Source of the DNA: Flavobacteriales bacterium
GTDB taxonomy: Bacteria; Bacteroidota; Bacteroidia; Flavobacteriales_C; GCA-002722245
Direction: 5' to 3'
Assembly (NCBI GenBank): GCA_023251075.1
Contig: JAHEZM010000007.1
Span: forward strand, 62,001-126,000
DNA length: 64,000 nucleotides
In this document: positions 8,929 through 17,676 of the stretch, piece after piece
Layout of the letters: the number at the start of each line of letters is the position of its first letter
Numbering within the stretch: the first letter of the stretch is position 1
Program-made: the position numbers and the translations under genes
Notes under the pieces: generated by a model
The model's input: only the letters and a program-made list of their open reading frames with translations
Databases searched by the model: none
What the model was told of the DNA's origin: nothing

Positions 8929-10356
8929 ATGGATATGAAAAAAATTGGAACAGGATTCCTTTTAGCGCTCACCAGTGGAGCGATAGCCGCTGGAACAACG
9001 CTTTATTTTACAGAAAAAAACAATGCTTCCTCTGAAAATCCAACAAAGTTTAATTTCGTAAGTAATCTTCCTCCCGATGCTGAAAACACCGATTTAACCA
9101 TCGCTGCCGCTGCAACAGTTAACTCTGTTGTACATATTAAAACGGTAAGCAAACAACAGGTTCAGCAAGGAATTGACCCTTTTCAGGATTTCTTTTTCGG
9201 ACAACCTTTTCAGCAACCCCAACAAAGAAATGTATCGGCCAGCGGATCAGGTGTAATTATATCTACCGATGGATATATCGCTACCAATAACCACGTAGTG
9301 GATGGAGCAACCGAAATTGAAGTTACCCTTAATGACAATAAAACTTACAAAGCAGAGGTAATTGGTACCGATCCTACTACGGATCTGGCCTTGATTAAAA
9401 TAGATGCTAAAGATCTTTCTCCTGCTATGTATGGTAATTCTGATGATGTTAAAGTAGGACAATGGGTGTTGGCAGTAGGTAACCCTTTCAATCTTACCTC
9501 TACCGTTACTGCCGGTATTGTTAGCGCCAAAGGAAGAAATATACATATTCTTCAAGATCAATATGCCATTGAATCATTTATTCAAACCGATGCTGCTGTA
9601 AATCCCGGAAATAGCGGTGGTGCTTTGGTAAATACCCGTGGAGAATTAGTGGGAATCAATACCGCTATTGCCTCTAATACCGGCTCTTATTCTGGTTATT
9701 CATTTGCTATTCCAGCCAATATTGTGAAAAAAATTACTACCGATTTATTGAAATATGGTAAAGTACAGAGAGGTTTATTGGGTGTTCAAATTCGTGATAT
9801 CGATCAAAAACTCGCAGAAGAAAAAGGACTTTCTGAAGTTCAAGGTGTTTATGTGGCAGGTGCCTTCGATGAAAGTGCTGCTAAAGAAGCAGGTATCAAA
9901 GAAGGTGATATCATTACCAAAGTGGGCAATATCAAAATAACTAAATCCTCTGAACTTCAAGAACAAATGTCGCTCTTCCGTCCAGGCGACAAAGTGAATA
10001 TTACCTATATGAGAGATGGCAGTGAAAAAACTGCTGAAGTGATTCTTAAAAATACCAACGGCAAAACCGAAATAGCCGAAAAAGAAGAAAATGTGCTGGG
10101 TGCAACTTTAGAACTGGCTTCAAAAGATGAATTGAAAAAATTGGGTATCACCAACGGCGTGAAAATATCTAAGTTGGATGCCGGTAAATTAAGAGCACAA
10201 GGTATTACTCAAGGCTTTATTATCACCAGTATAGATAATCAACCCGTTAAAAGTCCTGATGAAGTAAGCAGTAAATTACTGAATAAAAAGGGAGGCATTT
10301 TGATTGAAGGGGTTTATCCGAATGGAATGAAAGCTTATTATGGTTTTGGACTATAA
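8929..10356 (+). CDS. degP: HtrA/DegP-family periplasmic serine protease
   Basis: 475 residues. Degrades or refolds misfolded envelope proteins in the periplasm. An N-terminal hydrophobic segment (about 4-26) is a signal peptide or anchor. The trypsin-like domain has the full triad: His122 in TNNHVVDGA, Asp152 in DPTTDLALIKI, Ser229 in NPGNSGGALV. Two PDZ domains follow (about 280-375, beginning RGLLGVQI, and about 390-475). The start could be ATG 8929 or the in-frame ATG 8935 two codons later; the first is used. It stands alone between its own promoter and a strong hairpin at 10401. DegP, DegQ and DegS types cannot be separated with certainty; two PDZ domains favour DegP/DegQ. Confidence 0.93.
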   Translation: MDMKKIGTGFLLALTSGAIAAGTTLYFTEKNNASSENPTKFNFVSNLPPDAENTDLTIAAAATVNSVVHIKTVSKQQVQQGIDPFQDFFFGQPFQQPQQRNVSASGSGVIISTDGYIATNNHVVDGATEIEVTLNDNKTYKAEVIGTDPTTDLALIKIDAKDLSPAMYGNSDDVKVGQWVLAVGNPFNLTSTVTAGIVSAKGRNIHILQDQYAIESFIQTDAAVNPGNSGGALVNTRGELVGINTAIASNTGSYSGYSFAIPANIVKKITTDLLKYGKVQRGLLGVQIRDIDQKLAEEKGLSEVQGVYVAGAFDESAAKEAGIKEGDIITKVGNIKITKSSELQEQMSLFRPGDKVNITYMRDGSEKTAEVILKNTNGKTEIAEKEENVLGATLELASKDELKKLGITNGVKISKLDAGKLRAQGITQGFIITSIDNQPVKSPDEVSSKLLNKKGGILIEGVYPNGMKAYYGFGL

Positions 10357-10400
10357 TACATAATAAGATAAAACAACTCTCGTTAGTGCCTCAGAATAAA

Positions 10401-10440
10401 CTAAGATTCTTTGATTAATTTCAAAGAATCTTAGTATTTT
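10401..10440 (+). terminator. Hairpin terminator after degP
   Basis: A perfect 14-bp inverted repeat, 10401-10414 with 10421-10434, has a six-base loop and is followed by TATTTT. The stem is AT-rich, but there are no mismatches. Confidence 0.7.
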
Positions 10441-10503
10441 CGCACACGCACAAACTTTAAGTTAAATTAATATTGGCTTAACAAGGAAGCGGCGATTTAA
10501 TAG

Positions 10504-10511
10504 TATGTTTG
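10504..10511 (+). promoter_or_regulatory. Candidate -7 element for the exbB operon
   Basis: TATGTTTG fits TAnnTTTG, 55 bases before the exbB ATG. No TTG lies at the usual distance upstream, so this is a partial promoter match. Confidence 0.4.
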
Positions 10512-10565
10512 CCGCGCTGTGTGAAAGAGCTTTAAACTTGAAAAAAATATTATAAAACCACCTTT

Positions 10566-11381
10566 ATGGAGAACAACAATTCAGCACTAGAAACTTTAAA
10601 ATCAGTTTTTGCATCTGCTACTATCTTAATTGCATTTGGATTGGCTTACGCTATATACATCGGTATTTTGGGCAATCCCGCAAATTTTGAAGACAATAAT
10701 CCTGAAAACAATCCTATTAATATTTTAGGTACCGTTCACAAAGGCGGAATTGCTATTGTACCAGTTCTTATTGCTATAAACATTATTGTTTTGGCTTTTT
10801 CTATAGAAAGATTCATCACCATCTTTAAAGCCAAAGGAAAAGGAAGAGTTACCTCTTTCATTAAAAACATCAGAAGCTTTATTTCAAACAATCAATTAGA
10901 TGCCGCTATCTCTGCATGTGATGAGCAAAAAGGGTCTTTAGCCAATGTGGTAAAATCAGGATTGGAAAAATATAAATTGGTTCAAAATGATTCATCATTG
11001 AGTAAAGAACAAAAAGTTGAATCTATTCAAAAAGAACTGGAAGAAACTACTGCTCTGGAATTACCAATGCTATCTAAAAACCTAGTGATTCTCTCTACTT
11101 GTGCTTCTATTGCCACTTTGGTTGGTTTAATAGGAACGGTGTTCGGTATGATTAGAGCGTTTGGTGCTTTGGCTCAGGCGGGTTCTCCAGATACTGTTGC
11201 TCTTGCAACTGGTATTTCTGAAGCACTGGTAAACACTGCTCTAGGTATTATTGCATCTGCTATCGCTATCGTTATGTACAACTTCTTTACTACTAAAATT
11301 GATGCGATTACTTACGGAATGGATGAAGCTGGTTTCAGTATAGTGAAAACAGTTTCTGTTCAAAACGAAGTAGCTGCTTAA
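10566..11381 (+). CDS. exbB: MotA/TolQ/ExbB proton channel protein
   Basis: 271 residues. Forms the pentameric inner-membrane channel that uses the proton-motive force to energise TonB. Hydrophobic segments lie at about 13-34, 62-85, 170-195 and 215-240. The conserved channel region LVGLIGTVFGMIRAF followed by ALVNTALGIIASAIAI is the family signature. It heads a seven-gene set exbB-exbD-exbD-tonB-small membrane protein-phosphate-binding-like lipoprotein-TPR protein with gaps of a few to about 100 bases. The arrangement with two exbD genes is common in Bacteroidota. Confidence 0.93.
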   Translation: MENNNSALETLKSVFASATILIAFGLAYAIYIGILGNPANFEDNNPENNPINILGTVHKGGIAIVPVLIAINIIVLAFSIERFITIFKAKGKGRVTSFIKNIRSFISNNQLDAAISACDEQKGSLANVVKSGLEKYKLVQNDSSLSKEQKVESIQKELEETTALELPMLSKNLVILSTCASIATLVGLIGTVFGMIRAFGALAQAGSPDTVALATGISEALVNTALGIIASAIAIVMYNFFTTKIDAITYGMDEAGFSIVKTVSVQNEVAA

Positions 11382-11401
11382 TTCTTTTTTAGAAAAATAC
11401 C

Positions 11402-12031
11402 ATGCCTAAAATCAAAGTACCCAGAAGTAACCCATCCTTGGATATGACTCCAATGGTTGATCTTGCTTTCTTATTGGTTACCTTCTTTATGTTAACAGCG
11501 AGTTTTAGAACAGAAGAGGCAATTGTGGTGGATGCACCAAAATCGGTTTCAGATGAAATGCTACCCGATAACGCGATGATGGTAACTATGGATACCGCTG
11601 GAAGAGCTTTTTACACTATTGACGGAGAAGAAATTAAAAAAAATACTCTTATGCAAATGGGAGAAAAATACAGTGTCACTTTCTCTGAAGATGAAATTAA
11701 AGAGTTTCAGTTGATGAAAGATTTCGGTCATCCTTTCTCCGAATTAAAAACTTATTTGAATGCCACTAAAAATGAAAGAACCAAGATGGACAAAAATGCT
11801 CCCGGCATTCCAATGGATTCTTTAAACAATGAATTGGGAGACTGGATTACCTTCGGAAAAATCTCCGCTTATGGCGAATCTCAAACAAAAGGAACCGATT
11901 TCTCTAATTTCAGGTACTCTATTAAAGCCGATGCCAGAACAGATTTCAGGGTGATGAGGAAACTATTTAACGCATTTGAAAAAAGTAATATACACACCTT
12001 TGATTTGGTTACTAATCTGGAACAGGAATAG
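11402..12031 (+). CDS. exbD: ExbD/TolR family biopolymer transport protein (first copy)
   Basis: 209 residues with one N-terminal membrane helix. The signature LDMTPMVDLAFLLVTFFML (about 14-32) carries the Asp that binds protons in ExbD. The periplasmic part is longer than in E. coli ExbD (about 141 residues), with an inserted region between 70 and 160 typical of Bacteroidota ExbD. It lies 20 bases after exbB. It differs clearly from the second copy in its periplasmic region, so the two may form a hetero-dimer in the ExbB channel; that is inference. Confidence 0.92.
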   Translation: MPKIKVPRSNPSLDMTPMVDLAFLLVTFFMLTASFRTEEAIVVDAPKSVSDEMLPDNAMMVTMDTAGRAFYTIDGEEIKKNTLMQMGEKYSVTFSEDEIKEFQLMKDFGHPFSELKTYLNATKNERTKMDKNAPGIPMDSLNNELGDWITFGKISAYGESQTKGTDFSNFRYSIKADARTDFRVMRKLFNAFEKSNIHTFDLVTNLEQE

Positions 12032-12049
12032 TAGTTAAAAAGATTAATT

Positions 12050-12670
12050 ATGGCTGAGTTAAACACCGACGATAGTTCCAAAGGAGGCAAGCACCAGAAA
12101 AAGCGCGCTAAAAAATCATCTACCAAAGTAGATATGACTCCTATGGTTGACTTGGCTTTCTTGTTACTTACTTTCTTTGTTTTAACGGCCACTTTCGGTA
12201 AACCGAAAACCATGCAGCTCAATATGCCTGTAAAAGCTAAAAATGAAGATCAAAAACAAAAAGTTAGCGATAATGCCATTACGATGTTGTTGACCGACAA
12301 CATTGATTCTATTTATTATTACAACGGTATTTACGACCCTGCAAAAACAGTAATCAGAATTACCAATTACTCTAAGGAAGGGGTAAGAAAACTCTTGTTA
12401 GAAAGCAATAAAGATGTAGTTACAAAAGTACATGAACTGGAAGAACAGTATAAAAAAGGTGCTATTGCTGATTCAACTTTAAAAAAATTAAAAGAAAAAG
12501 TTCAAAGCGACGTAAATACCTTAGCTGTTATTGTAAAAACAGAAGATAAAACAAAATACAAAAACATTGTTGACCTAGTAGATGAATTAAACATTTGTGA
12601 TGTTGCAAAATTCTCTATCGGAGATATTAGCACTCAAGAACAAAATCATTTAACGAAACTGAAATTATAA
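12050..12670 (+). CDS. exbD: ExbD/TolR family biopolymer transport protein (second copy)
   Basis: 206 residues. A basic N-terminus (KHQKKRAKKSSTKV) is followed by the ExbD signature VDMTPMVDLAFLLLTFFVL with the functional Asp at about residue 34. The periplasmic part contains a charged helical insert (about 110-165, rich in Lys and Glu). Located 18 bases after the first exbD and 3 bases before tonB. The membrane helix is nearly identical to that of the first copy while the rest has diverged. Confidence 0.92.
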   Translation: MAELNTDDSSKGGKHQKKRAKKSSTKVDMTPMVDLAFLLLTFFVLTATFGKPKTMQLNMPVKAKNEDQKQKVSDNAITMLLTDNIDSIYYYNGIYDPAKTVIRITNYSKEGVRKLLLESNKDVVTKVHELEEQYKKGAIADSTLKKLKEKVQSDVNTLAVIVKTEDKTKYKNIVDLVDELNICDVAKFSIGDISTQEQNHLTKLKL

Positions 12671-12673
12671 ACC

Positions 12674-13471
12674 ATGGAACAAAACAACATGTTTGTTCCT
12701 GAATGGAACAGCCCGGTATCGATCGACAGAAATGAAATTGTTTTTGAAAAAAAGAATCAAAAATATGGTGCCTTTGCTCTTAGAAAAAACTACAATAAAA
12801 CAATCTTATTGGCTTTACTCATCACAGGTTCTCTTGTATCATCGGTATCAATGATTCCTTTAATTGCTATTTGGCTAAAACCAGCACCTATTATAGAGAA
12901 AGTGGTTAAAAAGAAAAATAAAGTAACTATAAAACAAATAGAAAAAGAGGAGAAAAAAGAAGAAAAACCTCTGGAAATCCCTAAAATAGCAACAGTTAAA
13001 TTCACTGAGTTTAAACCCAGTGAAACTCCTGATAAAGATCCTATATTCGATCCTAAAGATATGAATCCCGGAATTGAGAATCAGGATGGTGATAAAAATC
13101 CAGCATTTATTGACCCCTCTCTATCGGGAGGAATTATTACCGGAGGAGGAAAAAAGAATGGACCCCAAAAATACGTTTCAACCGAACCAAAATCTAGCGT
13201 TGATTATCAAACTTTTTTTGAAAACAACATTGAATATCCAGAATTCGAATATTCAAATGGAATTGAAGGAGTAGTTCAAGTTTCCTTTGTGGTAAATGCA
13301 CAAGGAAAAGTAACAAATGTAAAAGTACTAACACCTTCCACTCCTGCCTTCAATAAAGAAGCTGTTCGTGTGGTTTCTTTATTGCCTAAATTCCGCCCGG
13401 CTATTCAAAATGGTAGTCCGGTATCATTTACTATTACTTTGCCCATCTCTTTTAGCATAGTTCAGCAATAG
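12674..13471 (+). CDS. tonB: TonB energy transducer
   Basis: 265 residues. Links the ExbB-ExbD motor to TonB-dependent outer-membrane receptors. The cytoplasmic N-terminus has the Bacteroidota element QKYGAFALRKNYNKT (about 32-46) before a single membrane helix (about 47-70). A Lys/Glu-rich stretch (about 76-100) and a Pro/Asp linker (110-150) span the periplasm instead of classic Pro-Lys repeats. The C-terminal TonB domain (about 180-265) begins with IEYPEFEYSNGIEGVVQVSF and ends with FRPAIQNGSPVSFTITLPI. The ATG is 3 bases after the second exbD. Confidence 0.93.
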   Translation: MEQNNMFVPEWNSPVSIDRNEIVFEKKNQKYGAFALRKNYNKTILLALLITGSLVSSVSMIPLIAIWLKPAPIIEKVVKKKNKVTIKQIEKEEKKEEKPLEIPKIATVKFTEFKPSETPDKDPIFDPKDMNPGIENQDGDKNPAFIDPSLSGGIITGGGKKNGPQKYVSTEPKSSVDYQTFFENNIEYPEFEYSNGIEGVVQVSFVVNAQGKVTNVKVLTPSTPAFNKEAVRVVSLLPKFRPAIQNGSPVSFTITLPISFSIVQQ

Positions 13472-13476
13472 TATTT

Positions 13477-13692
13477 ATGAAACAAGCATTGAATATATTC
13501 AACCTCGTAATGGTTATCGTATATATTATTGCTGCGCTCACCTTATTGTTTAACGACTCCATCGCACCCAATCTTAAATCAACCAACAGAATTATATTAG
13601 CTAGCGTTATACTTCTTTACGCTGCTTTTAAGTTCTACCGTTTCAACATTAACAGAAAAAAAATATCTATTCAATCGAATGAAGAAAAGTAA
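13477..13692 (+). CDS. Small two-helix membrane protein
   Basis: 71 residues with two hydrophobic segments (about 8-26 and 39-57) and a basic C-terminal tail (RFNINRKKISIQ). Function unknown. It starts 5 bases after tonB and overlaps the next gene by 14 bases, which supports translation. Its place between tonB and the binding protein suggests an accessory role in the same envelope machine, which is inference only. Confidence 0.75.
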   Translation: MKQALNIFNLVMVIVYIIAALTLLFNDSIAPNLKSTNRIILASVILLYAAFKFYRFNINRKKISIQSNEEK

Positions 13693-14623
13693 TCTATATT
13701 ATTTTTCTCTTACAGCAACTATTCTTTTAGTTTTTATCTTTTCTTGTGCTGAACCCGGTGCTAAGTTCACCGACACACCCACTTCCGGCAATATAAAAAT
13801 TGCTGTCGATAATTCTTACGAACCTATTATTGATGCTGAAATATACACCTTCGAAGCCTTTTACAAGAAGGCAAAAATAAATGCAAAATACGCTCAAGAA
13901 AGTGAAGTTTTTGATTTATTAATGAACGATTCTGTTCGCTTGATTATTTGCAACCGAGAATTAAACAAAGAAGAAAAAGCAAATTTTTCTGCTAGAAATC
14001 TGAAACCCAGAATCACAAAAATTGCTTATGATGCTTTAGCGATAATTGTTCACCCAAATAATTTGGATACCCTTATTTCTATGGAACAATTGAATTTGAT
14101 TTTCAACGAGAAGATATCATCGTGGAAAAACATCAATCCTAAATCTGATTTAGGAAAAATAAAAATAGTATTCGACAATACGGAATCTTCCAATGCCAGA
14201 TGGATGCGAGAAAAATTTCTTAACGATAAAGCTTTACCGGAAAATTGTTACGCCGCTTCTTCACATGCTGAGGTAATTGATTATGTATCGAAAAACAAAA
14301 ATGCAATTGGAATGATTGGTGTAAATTGGGTAAGCGATAAAGACGATACTTTAACCATGAGTTTTCTGAAAAAAATAAACATGGTCTCTCTGTCTCAAAA
14401 AACAAATGCGTCAATTGACGAATATTACAAACCTTACCAGGCCTACATTAAGCTAAACCAATATCCACTTACCAGAAACGTGTACATTATCAGCAGAGAA
14501 GCACGGGCCGGATTGGGCACGGGCTTTGCATCGTTTGTGGCTGGTATCAAAGGACAACAAATTTTATTAAAATCGGGTATGGTTCCAGCAAAAATGCCCG
14601 CACGAATTATACAAATGAATTAA
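13679..14623 (+). CDS. PstS-like phosphate-binding lipoprotein (periplasmic binding protein fold)
   Basis: 314 residues. The lipobox FIFSC puts the lipidated Cys at about residue 23. The body resembles PstS-type substrate-binding proteins: GNIKIAVDNSYEPI at the start, LNLIFNEKISSWKNI (the segment usually written as IFxGKxxxW), and late SxEA-like ISREARAGLGTGFASFV. There are no pstCAB genes nearby, so this is probably not part of an ABC importer here. Encoded after tonB, it may bind a ligand for TonB-linked processes; that role is inferred. Overlaps the small membrane protein gene by 14 bases. Confidence 0.75.
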   Translation: MKKSNLYYFSLTATILLVFIFSCAEPGAKFTDTPTSGNIKIAVDNSYEPIIDAEIYTFEAFYKKAKINAKYAQESEVFDLLMNDSVRLIICNRELNKEEKANFSARNLKPRITKIAYDALAIIVHPNNLDTLISMEQLNLIFNEKISSWKNINPKSDLGKIKIVFDNTESSNARWMREKFLNDKALPENCYAASSHAEVIDYVSKNKNAIGMIGVNWVSDKDDTLTMSFLKKINMVSLSQKTNASIDEYYKPYQAYIKLNQYPLTRNVYIISREARAGLGTGFASFVAGIKGQQILLKSGMVPAKMPARIIQMN

Positions 14624-14646
14624 ATGAATTATTTTAGCGCTATGAA

Positions 14647-14695
14647 ATATCCATGTACCACAGTACACTAATAGAGATAAAGATAACATGGATAT
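14647..14695. repeat. 10-bp inverted repeat before the TPR gene
   Basis: ATATCCATGT (14647-14656) and ACATGGATAT (14686-14695) are perfect inverted copies, 29 bases apart, just upstream of the TPR gene start. It could be an operator or an mRNA hairpin. No T-tract follows, so it is not a terminator. Confidence 0.45.
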
Positions 14696-14727
14696 AACAT
14701 ATGACCTTTAAAAAAAAATACCGACAT

Positions 14728-16326
14728 ATGAATACTTCTATCAAAAAAATCAGCTTGCTATTTATTTTAGCTTTCTCTGCAAATGGCATTTTTGCCCAAA
14801 CACTTAATGATGCTATTAAATTAACTCAAGGGGAAAAATACTCTAAGGCATCTGCCGCTTTTCATCAACTCATTAAAAATGATCCCACCAATGCAGAAAA
14901 TTATTTCTATTGCGGTGAAAATTATCTCAAATGGAATAAAGCCGATTCTGCTAAAATTATATTCCAACAGGGAATTGCGGCAAACCCTAAAAGCGGATTA
15001 AACTTTGCTGGTTTAGCACAAGTTCAATGGTCGCAAAAAGACACCATTGTTGCAAACATTAATATTGCAAGCGCATTAAAACTGGGAAAAAAGAACATTG
15101 CTGTTATTTTAGCTATTGCCGATGCTTACATCAACTACGATTATAAAAAATTAAATGAAGCTCAATTACTTCTGAGTAATGCCGAAAAGAAACATTTTAA
15201 AAATGTGCAACTGCATCTGCTAAAAGGAGATTTGTTTGATCTTAAAAAAGACAATAACAATGCTTATGATTCTTATTTAACTGCTTACGAAATCGACTCC
15301 ACTTCTTTTGAAGCCTTAATAAAATTAGGAAATTTCAATGCTGCTATTAAAAATTATGAGAAGGCACGTGAATATTTCATTACAGTAAATATTTTAGATA
15401 CCGCTTTCGCTCCTGCCTATAAATACAAAGCGCAAATGGGTGAGAATACTGAAGATTATGAATTCGCTGTAATTCAATACAGAAAATACTTAGAGTTCAA
15501 CGAAAATCCTCAAACAAGAATCGACCTAACAAGAAACCTGTTGTTAAATCAAAATTATAGAGAAGTAATTAGCGAAGTTCAACGCTTTCAAGCCTATGAC
15601 ACCACTAATTTGTATATGTATCGCTTGGGAGGTTATAGCTTCTTTGAATTGGGGAAATATGACAGCTGCGCAATGTATATTCAATCATTCGTTAATAAAT
15701 CATTCCTTGATACCAACTACAAAGTAATACCTACTGATTACTTGTATTTAGGCAAAAGTTATTTCAGAATTGCTAATGATTCTTTAGCCGTTATTTATTT
15801 GCAAAAAGCTATCGCAAATGATCCTAATAATTTAGAGTTGTACTCTGATATGGGAAATGCACATTACCGCTTAAAACAATTTCCTGAAGCTATAAAATAC
15901 CATCAGATTAAAATTCAGAAAAAAGGAGATAAATCAGATACACGTGATTACGACTTTTTAGCGAAAGCATATTATTACAATCAGGAATACAAAATTGCCG
16001 ACAGCTTATTTGCTAAAGTAATCGAGTTAAAACCAGAAGTATTTCCTGGCGCATATTACTGGAGAGCTAAATCGAATGCTAAATTAGATCCTCAATGTAC
16101 ACAAGGAACAGCCATCGCCACCTATGAAACTGTTTTAACAATGGCTAACCCTGAAAAAAACAAAAAAGAAATCATCGACGGATGTCTGTATTTAGGTTTC
16201 TATTACATTCAAAAGAAAGATTACAAAAAAGCAAAAGGATATTACACAAAAATTCTTGAATTAGATCCTAATAATCCCCAGGCCAATAATTTCATGAAAA
16301 CACCAACGGCCAAGGCTATTAAGTAA
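14728..16326 (+). CDS. Exported TPR-repeat protein
   Basis: 532 residues from ATG 14728, which gives a clean signal peptide (NTSIKKISLLFILAFSANG, cleaved near FAQ). An in-frame ATG at 14701 adds nine basic residues and is less likely. The mature protein is built of tetratricopeptide repeats from about residue 30 to the end (for example AENYFYCGENYLKWNKADSA, ANDPNNLELYSDMGNAHYRL, YYIQKKDYKKAKGYYTKILE). TPR proteins act as periplasmic scaffolds. Final member of the exbB-tonB set. The partner is unknown. Confidence 0.85.
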   Translation: MNTSIKKISLLFILAFSANGIFAQTLNDAIKLTQGEKYSKASAAFHQLIKNDPTNAENYFYCGENYLKWNKADSAKIIFQQGIAANPKSGLNFAGLAQVQWSQKDTIVANINIASALKLGKKNIAVILAIADAYINYDYKKLNEAQLLLSNAEKKHFKNVQLHLLKGDLFDLKKDNNNAYDSYLTAYEIDSTSFEALIKLGNFNAAIKNYEKAREYFITVNILDTAFAPAYKYKAQMGENTEDYEFAVIQYRKYLEFNENPQTRIDLTRNLLLNQNYREVISEVQRFQAYDTTNLYMYRLGGYSFFELGKYDSCAMYIQSFVNKSFLDTNYKVIPTDYLYLGKSYFRIANDSLAVIYLQKAIANDPNNLELYSDMGNAHYRLKQFPEAIKYHQIKIQKKGDKSDTRDYDFLAKAYYYNQEYKIADSLFAKVIELKPEVFPGAYYWRAKSNAKLDPQCTQGTAIATYETVLTMANPEKNKKEIIDGCLYLGFYYIQKKDYKKAKGYYTKILELDPNNPQANNFMKTPTAKAIK

Positions 16327-16359
16327 ATTAAAGTCTATTCATGAAAATATTCCTCCACC

Positions 16360-16367
16360 TATCTTTG
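16360..16367 (+). promoter_or_regulatory. Candidate -7 element for the nitrilase-family gene
   Basis: TATCTTTG matches TAnnTTTG, 17 bases before ATG 16384. There is no clear -33 TTG, so the match is partial. Confidence 0.35.
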
Positions 16368-16383
16368 GTTTAAACAATTAAAA

Positions 16384-17334
16384 ATGGAAAAACTAAAAGT
16401 TTCAACAGCTCAATTCGAAAACAAAAGTGGCGATAAAAAATACAACTTATCGGTAATAGAAAAATTAGCAAAAAAAGCAGCTGATGAAGGATCTAATGTT
16501 ATCGCCTTTCATGAGTGTTCCATAACAGGATACACCTTTGCGATGAAACTTTCAAAAGAAGAAATGTTAACCCTGGCCGAACACATTCCTTCGGGAGAAA
16601 GTATTTTGAAATTGCAGGAAATAGCCACAAAATATAACATTACGATATTGGCCGGATTATTCGAAAAAGATAAAGACAATAACCTTTTCAAAGCATATGT
16701 GTGCGTCGATAGTTCGGGCTTAAAAGCAAAATACAGAAAACTACATCCTTTCATTAATCCTCACCTAACCCCTGGCAATAGCTATTGTGTATTTGAATTA
16801 CATGGATGGAAATGTGGAATATTGATATGCTACGACAATAATGTGATTGAAAATGTAAGAGCTACTACACTGCTGGGTGCTCAAGTAATTTTTATGCCTC
16901 ACGTAACCATGTGCACCCCTTCCACTCGTCCGGGCGCAGGCTTTGTTGATCCTAAACTTTGGGAAAATAGAGAAAATGATCCTACCTCTTTACGCAAAGA
17001 ATTTGATGGTTTAAAAGGCAGAGAATGGTTGATGAAATGGCTACCAGCACGTGCTTACGACAATGGAATATATGTAGTATTCTCTAATCCCATTGGTATG
17101 GATGACGATCAATTGAAAAACGGGCACTCAATGATATTAGATCCATTTGGAGATGTGCTTGCTGAATGTACCAACTTCGATGATAGTTTTGTAACCACTA
17201 CCCTAATTCCAGAAAAGCTTACACAAGCAGGTGGATATCGATATATTAAAGCACGCCGACCAGATTTATATAGAAATATTTTAAGTCAGGAACATCAACC
17301 AGAACAAAAAGTAGTTTGGTTGAATAATAAGTAG
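16384..17334 (+). CDS. Carbon-nitrogen hydrolase (nitrilase superfamily)
   Basis: 316 residues, one complete domain. The Glu-Lys-Cys triad is visible: Glu44 in FHECSITGY, Lys119 in KYRKLHPF and Cys149 in GILICYDN. Members hydrolyse amides or nitriles such as N-carbamoylputrescine, deaminated glutathione or beta-ureidopropionate; the substrate is not evident. The region after the cysteine has an insertion with MPHVTMCTPSTRPGAGFV and later GHSMILDPFGDVLAE, typical of aliphatic amidase branches. It is a single gene, followed by a palindrome and a two-way terminator. Confidence 0.88.
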   Translation: MEKLKVSTAQFENKSGDKKYNLSVIEKLAKKAADEGSNVIAFHECSITGYTFAMKLSKEEMLTLAEHIPSGESILKLQEIATKYNITILAGLFEKDKDNNLFKAYVCVDSSGLKAKYRKLHPFINPHLTPGNSYCVFELHGWKCGILICYDNNVIENVRATTLLGAQVIFMPHVTMCTPSTRPGAGFVDPKLWENRENDPTSLRKEFDGLKGREWLMKWLPARAYDNGIYVVFSNPIGMDDDQLKNGHSMILDPFGDVLAECTNFDDSFVTTTLIPEKLTQAGGYRYIKARRPDLYRNILSQEHQPEQKVVWLNNK

Positions 17335-17420
17335 GAATAAAAACGGAATTACTACTTGATGCAGAGTAATATTTTATTCCATAAGAACCAGAACTTTAAA
17401 ACACTTTCAAGTAATTTTCG

Positions 17421-17575
17421 GGCATGGGATTCCCTCTCGGAGGAGAGGGGTGTGGTGGAATCGTGTGATGGCAGGGAGATGGATTCAATAGATATTCCTA
17501 ATCCTTTATTTCCATCTCCCTACTTCCCGCGAAAAAGCTTTCACACCCCTCTCCTCCGAGAGGGAATCCCATGCC
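17421..17575. repeat. 155-base palindromic element with perfect 34-bp arms
   Basis: Arms 17421-17454 and 17542-17575 are perfect inverted copies (outer ends GGCATGGGAT and ATCCCATGCC). A second, inner pair of 11 bp lies at 17473-17483 and 17511-17521. The arms are far richer in G and C than the flanks. It occupies most of the 342-base gap between the nitrilase gene and the RRM gene; no gene is seen there. It resembles a small non-coding palindromic mobile or REP-like element, which is inference. Confidence 0.8.
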
Positions 17576-17620
17576 TAAAAAACTAGATTTCTGCTCCACG
17601 TTAAGGGACAATTAGAAACA

Positions 17621-17655
17621 AAAAAACTGCAGAAAGAACTTCTGCAGTTTTTTTG
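17621..17655. terminator. Two-way terminator between the nitrilase and RRM genes
   Basis: A 14-bp stem, 17621-17634 with 17640-17653 (core ACTGCAGAA / TTCTGCAGT), has a five-base loop and A- and T-tracts on the two sides. It can therefore stop both converging transcripts. Confidence 0.85.
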
Positions 17656-17676
17656 TTTTTTTATCGATACTATCTC

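Noticed and set aside
17356-17586. 76-residue open frame over the palindrome
   Set aside because: It is created by the inverted repeat; no RBS, no start context, and composition is unlike neighbouring genes.
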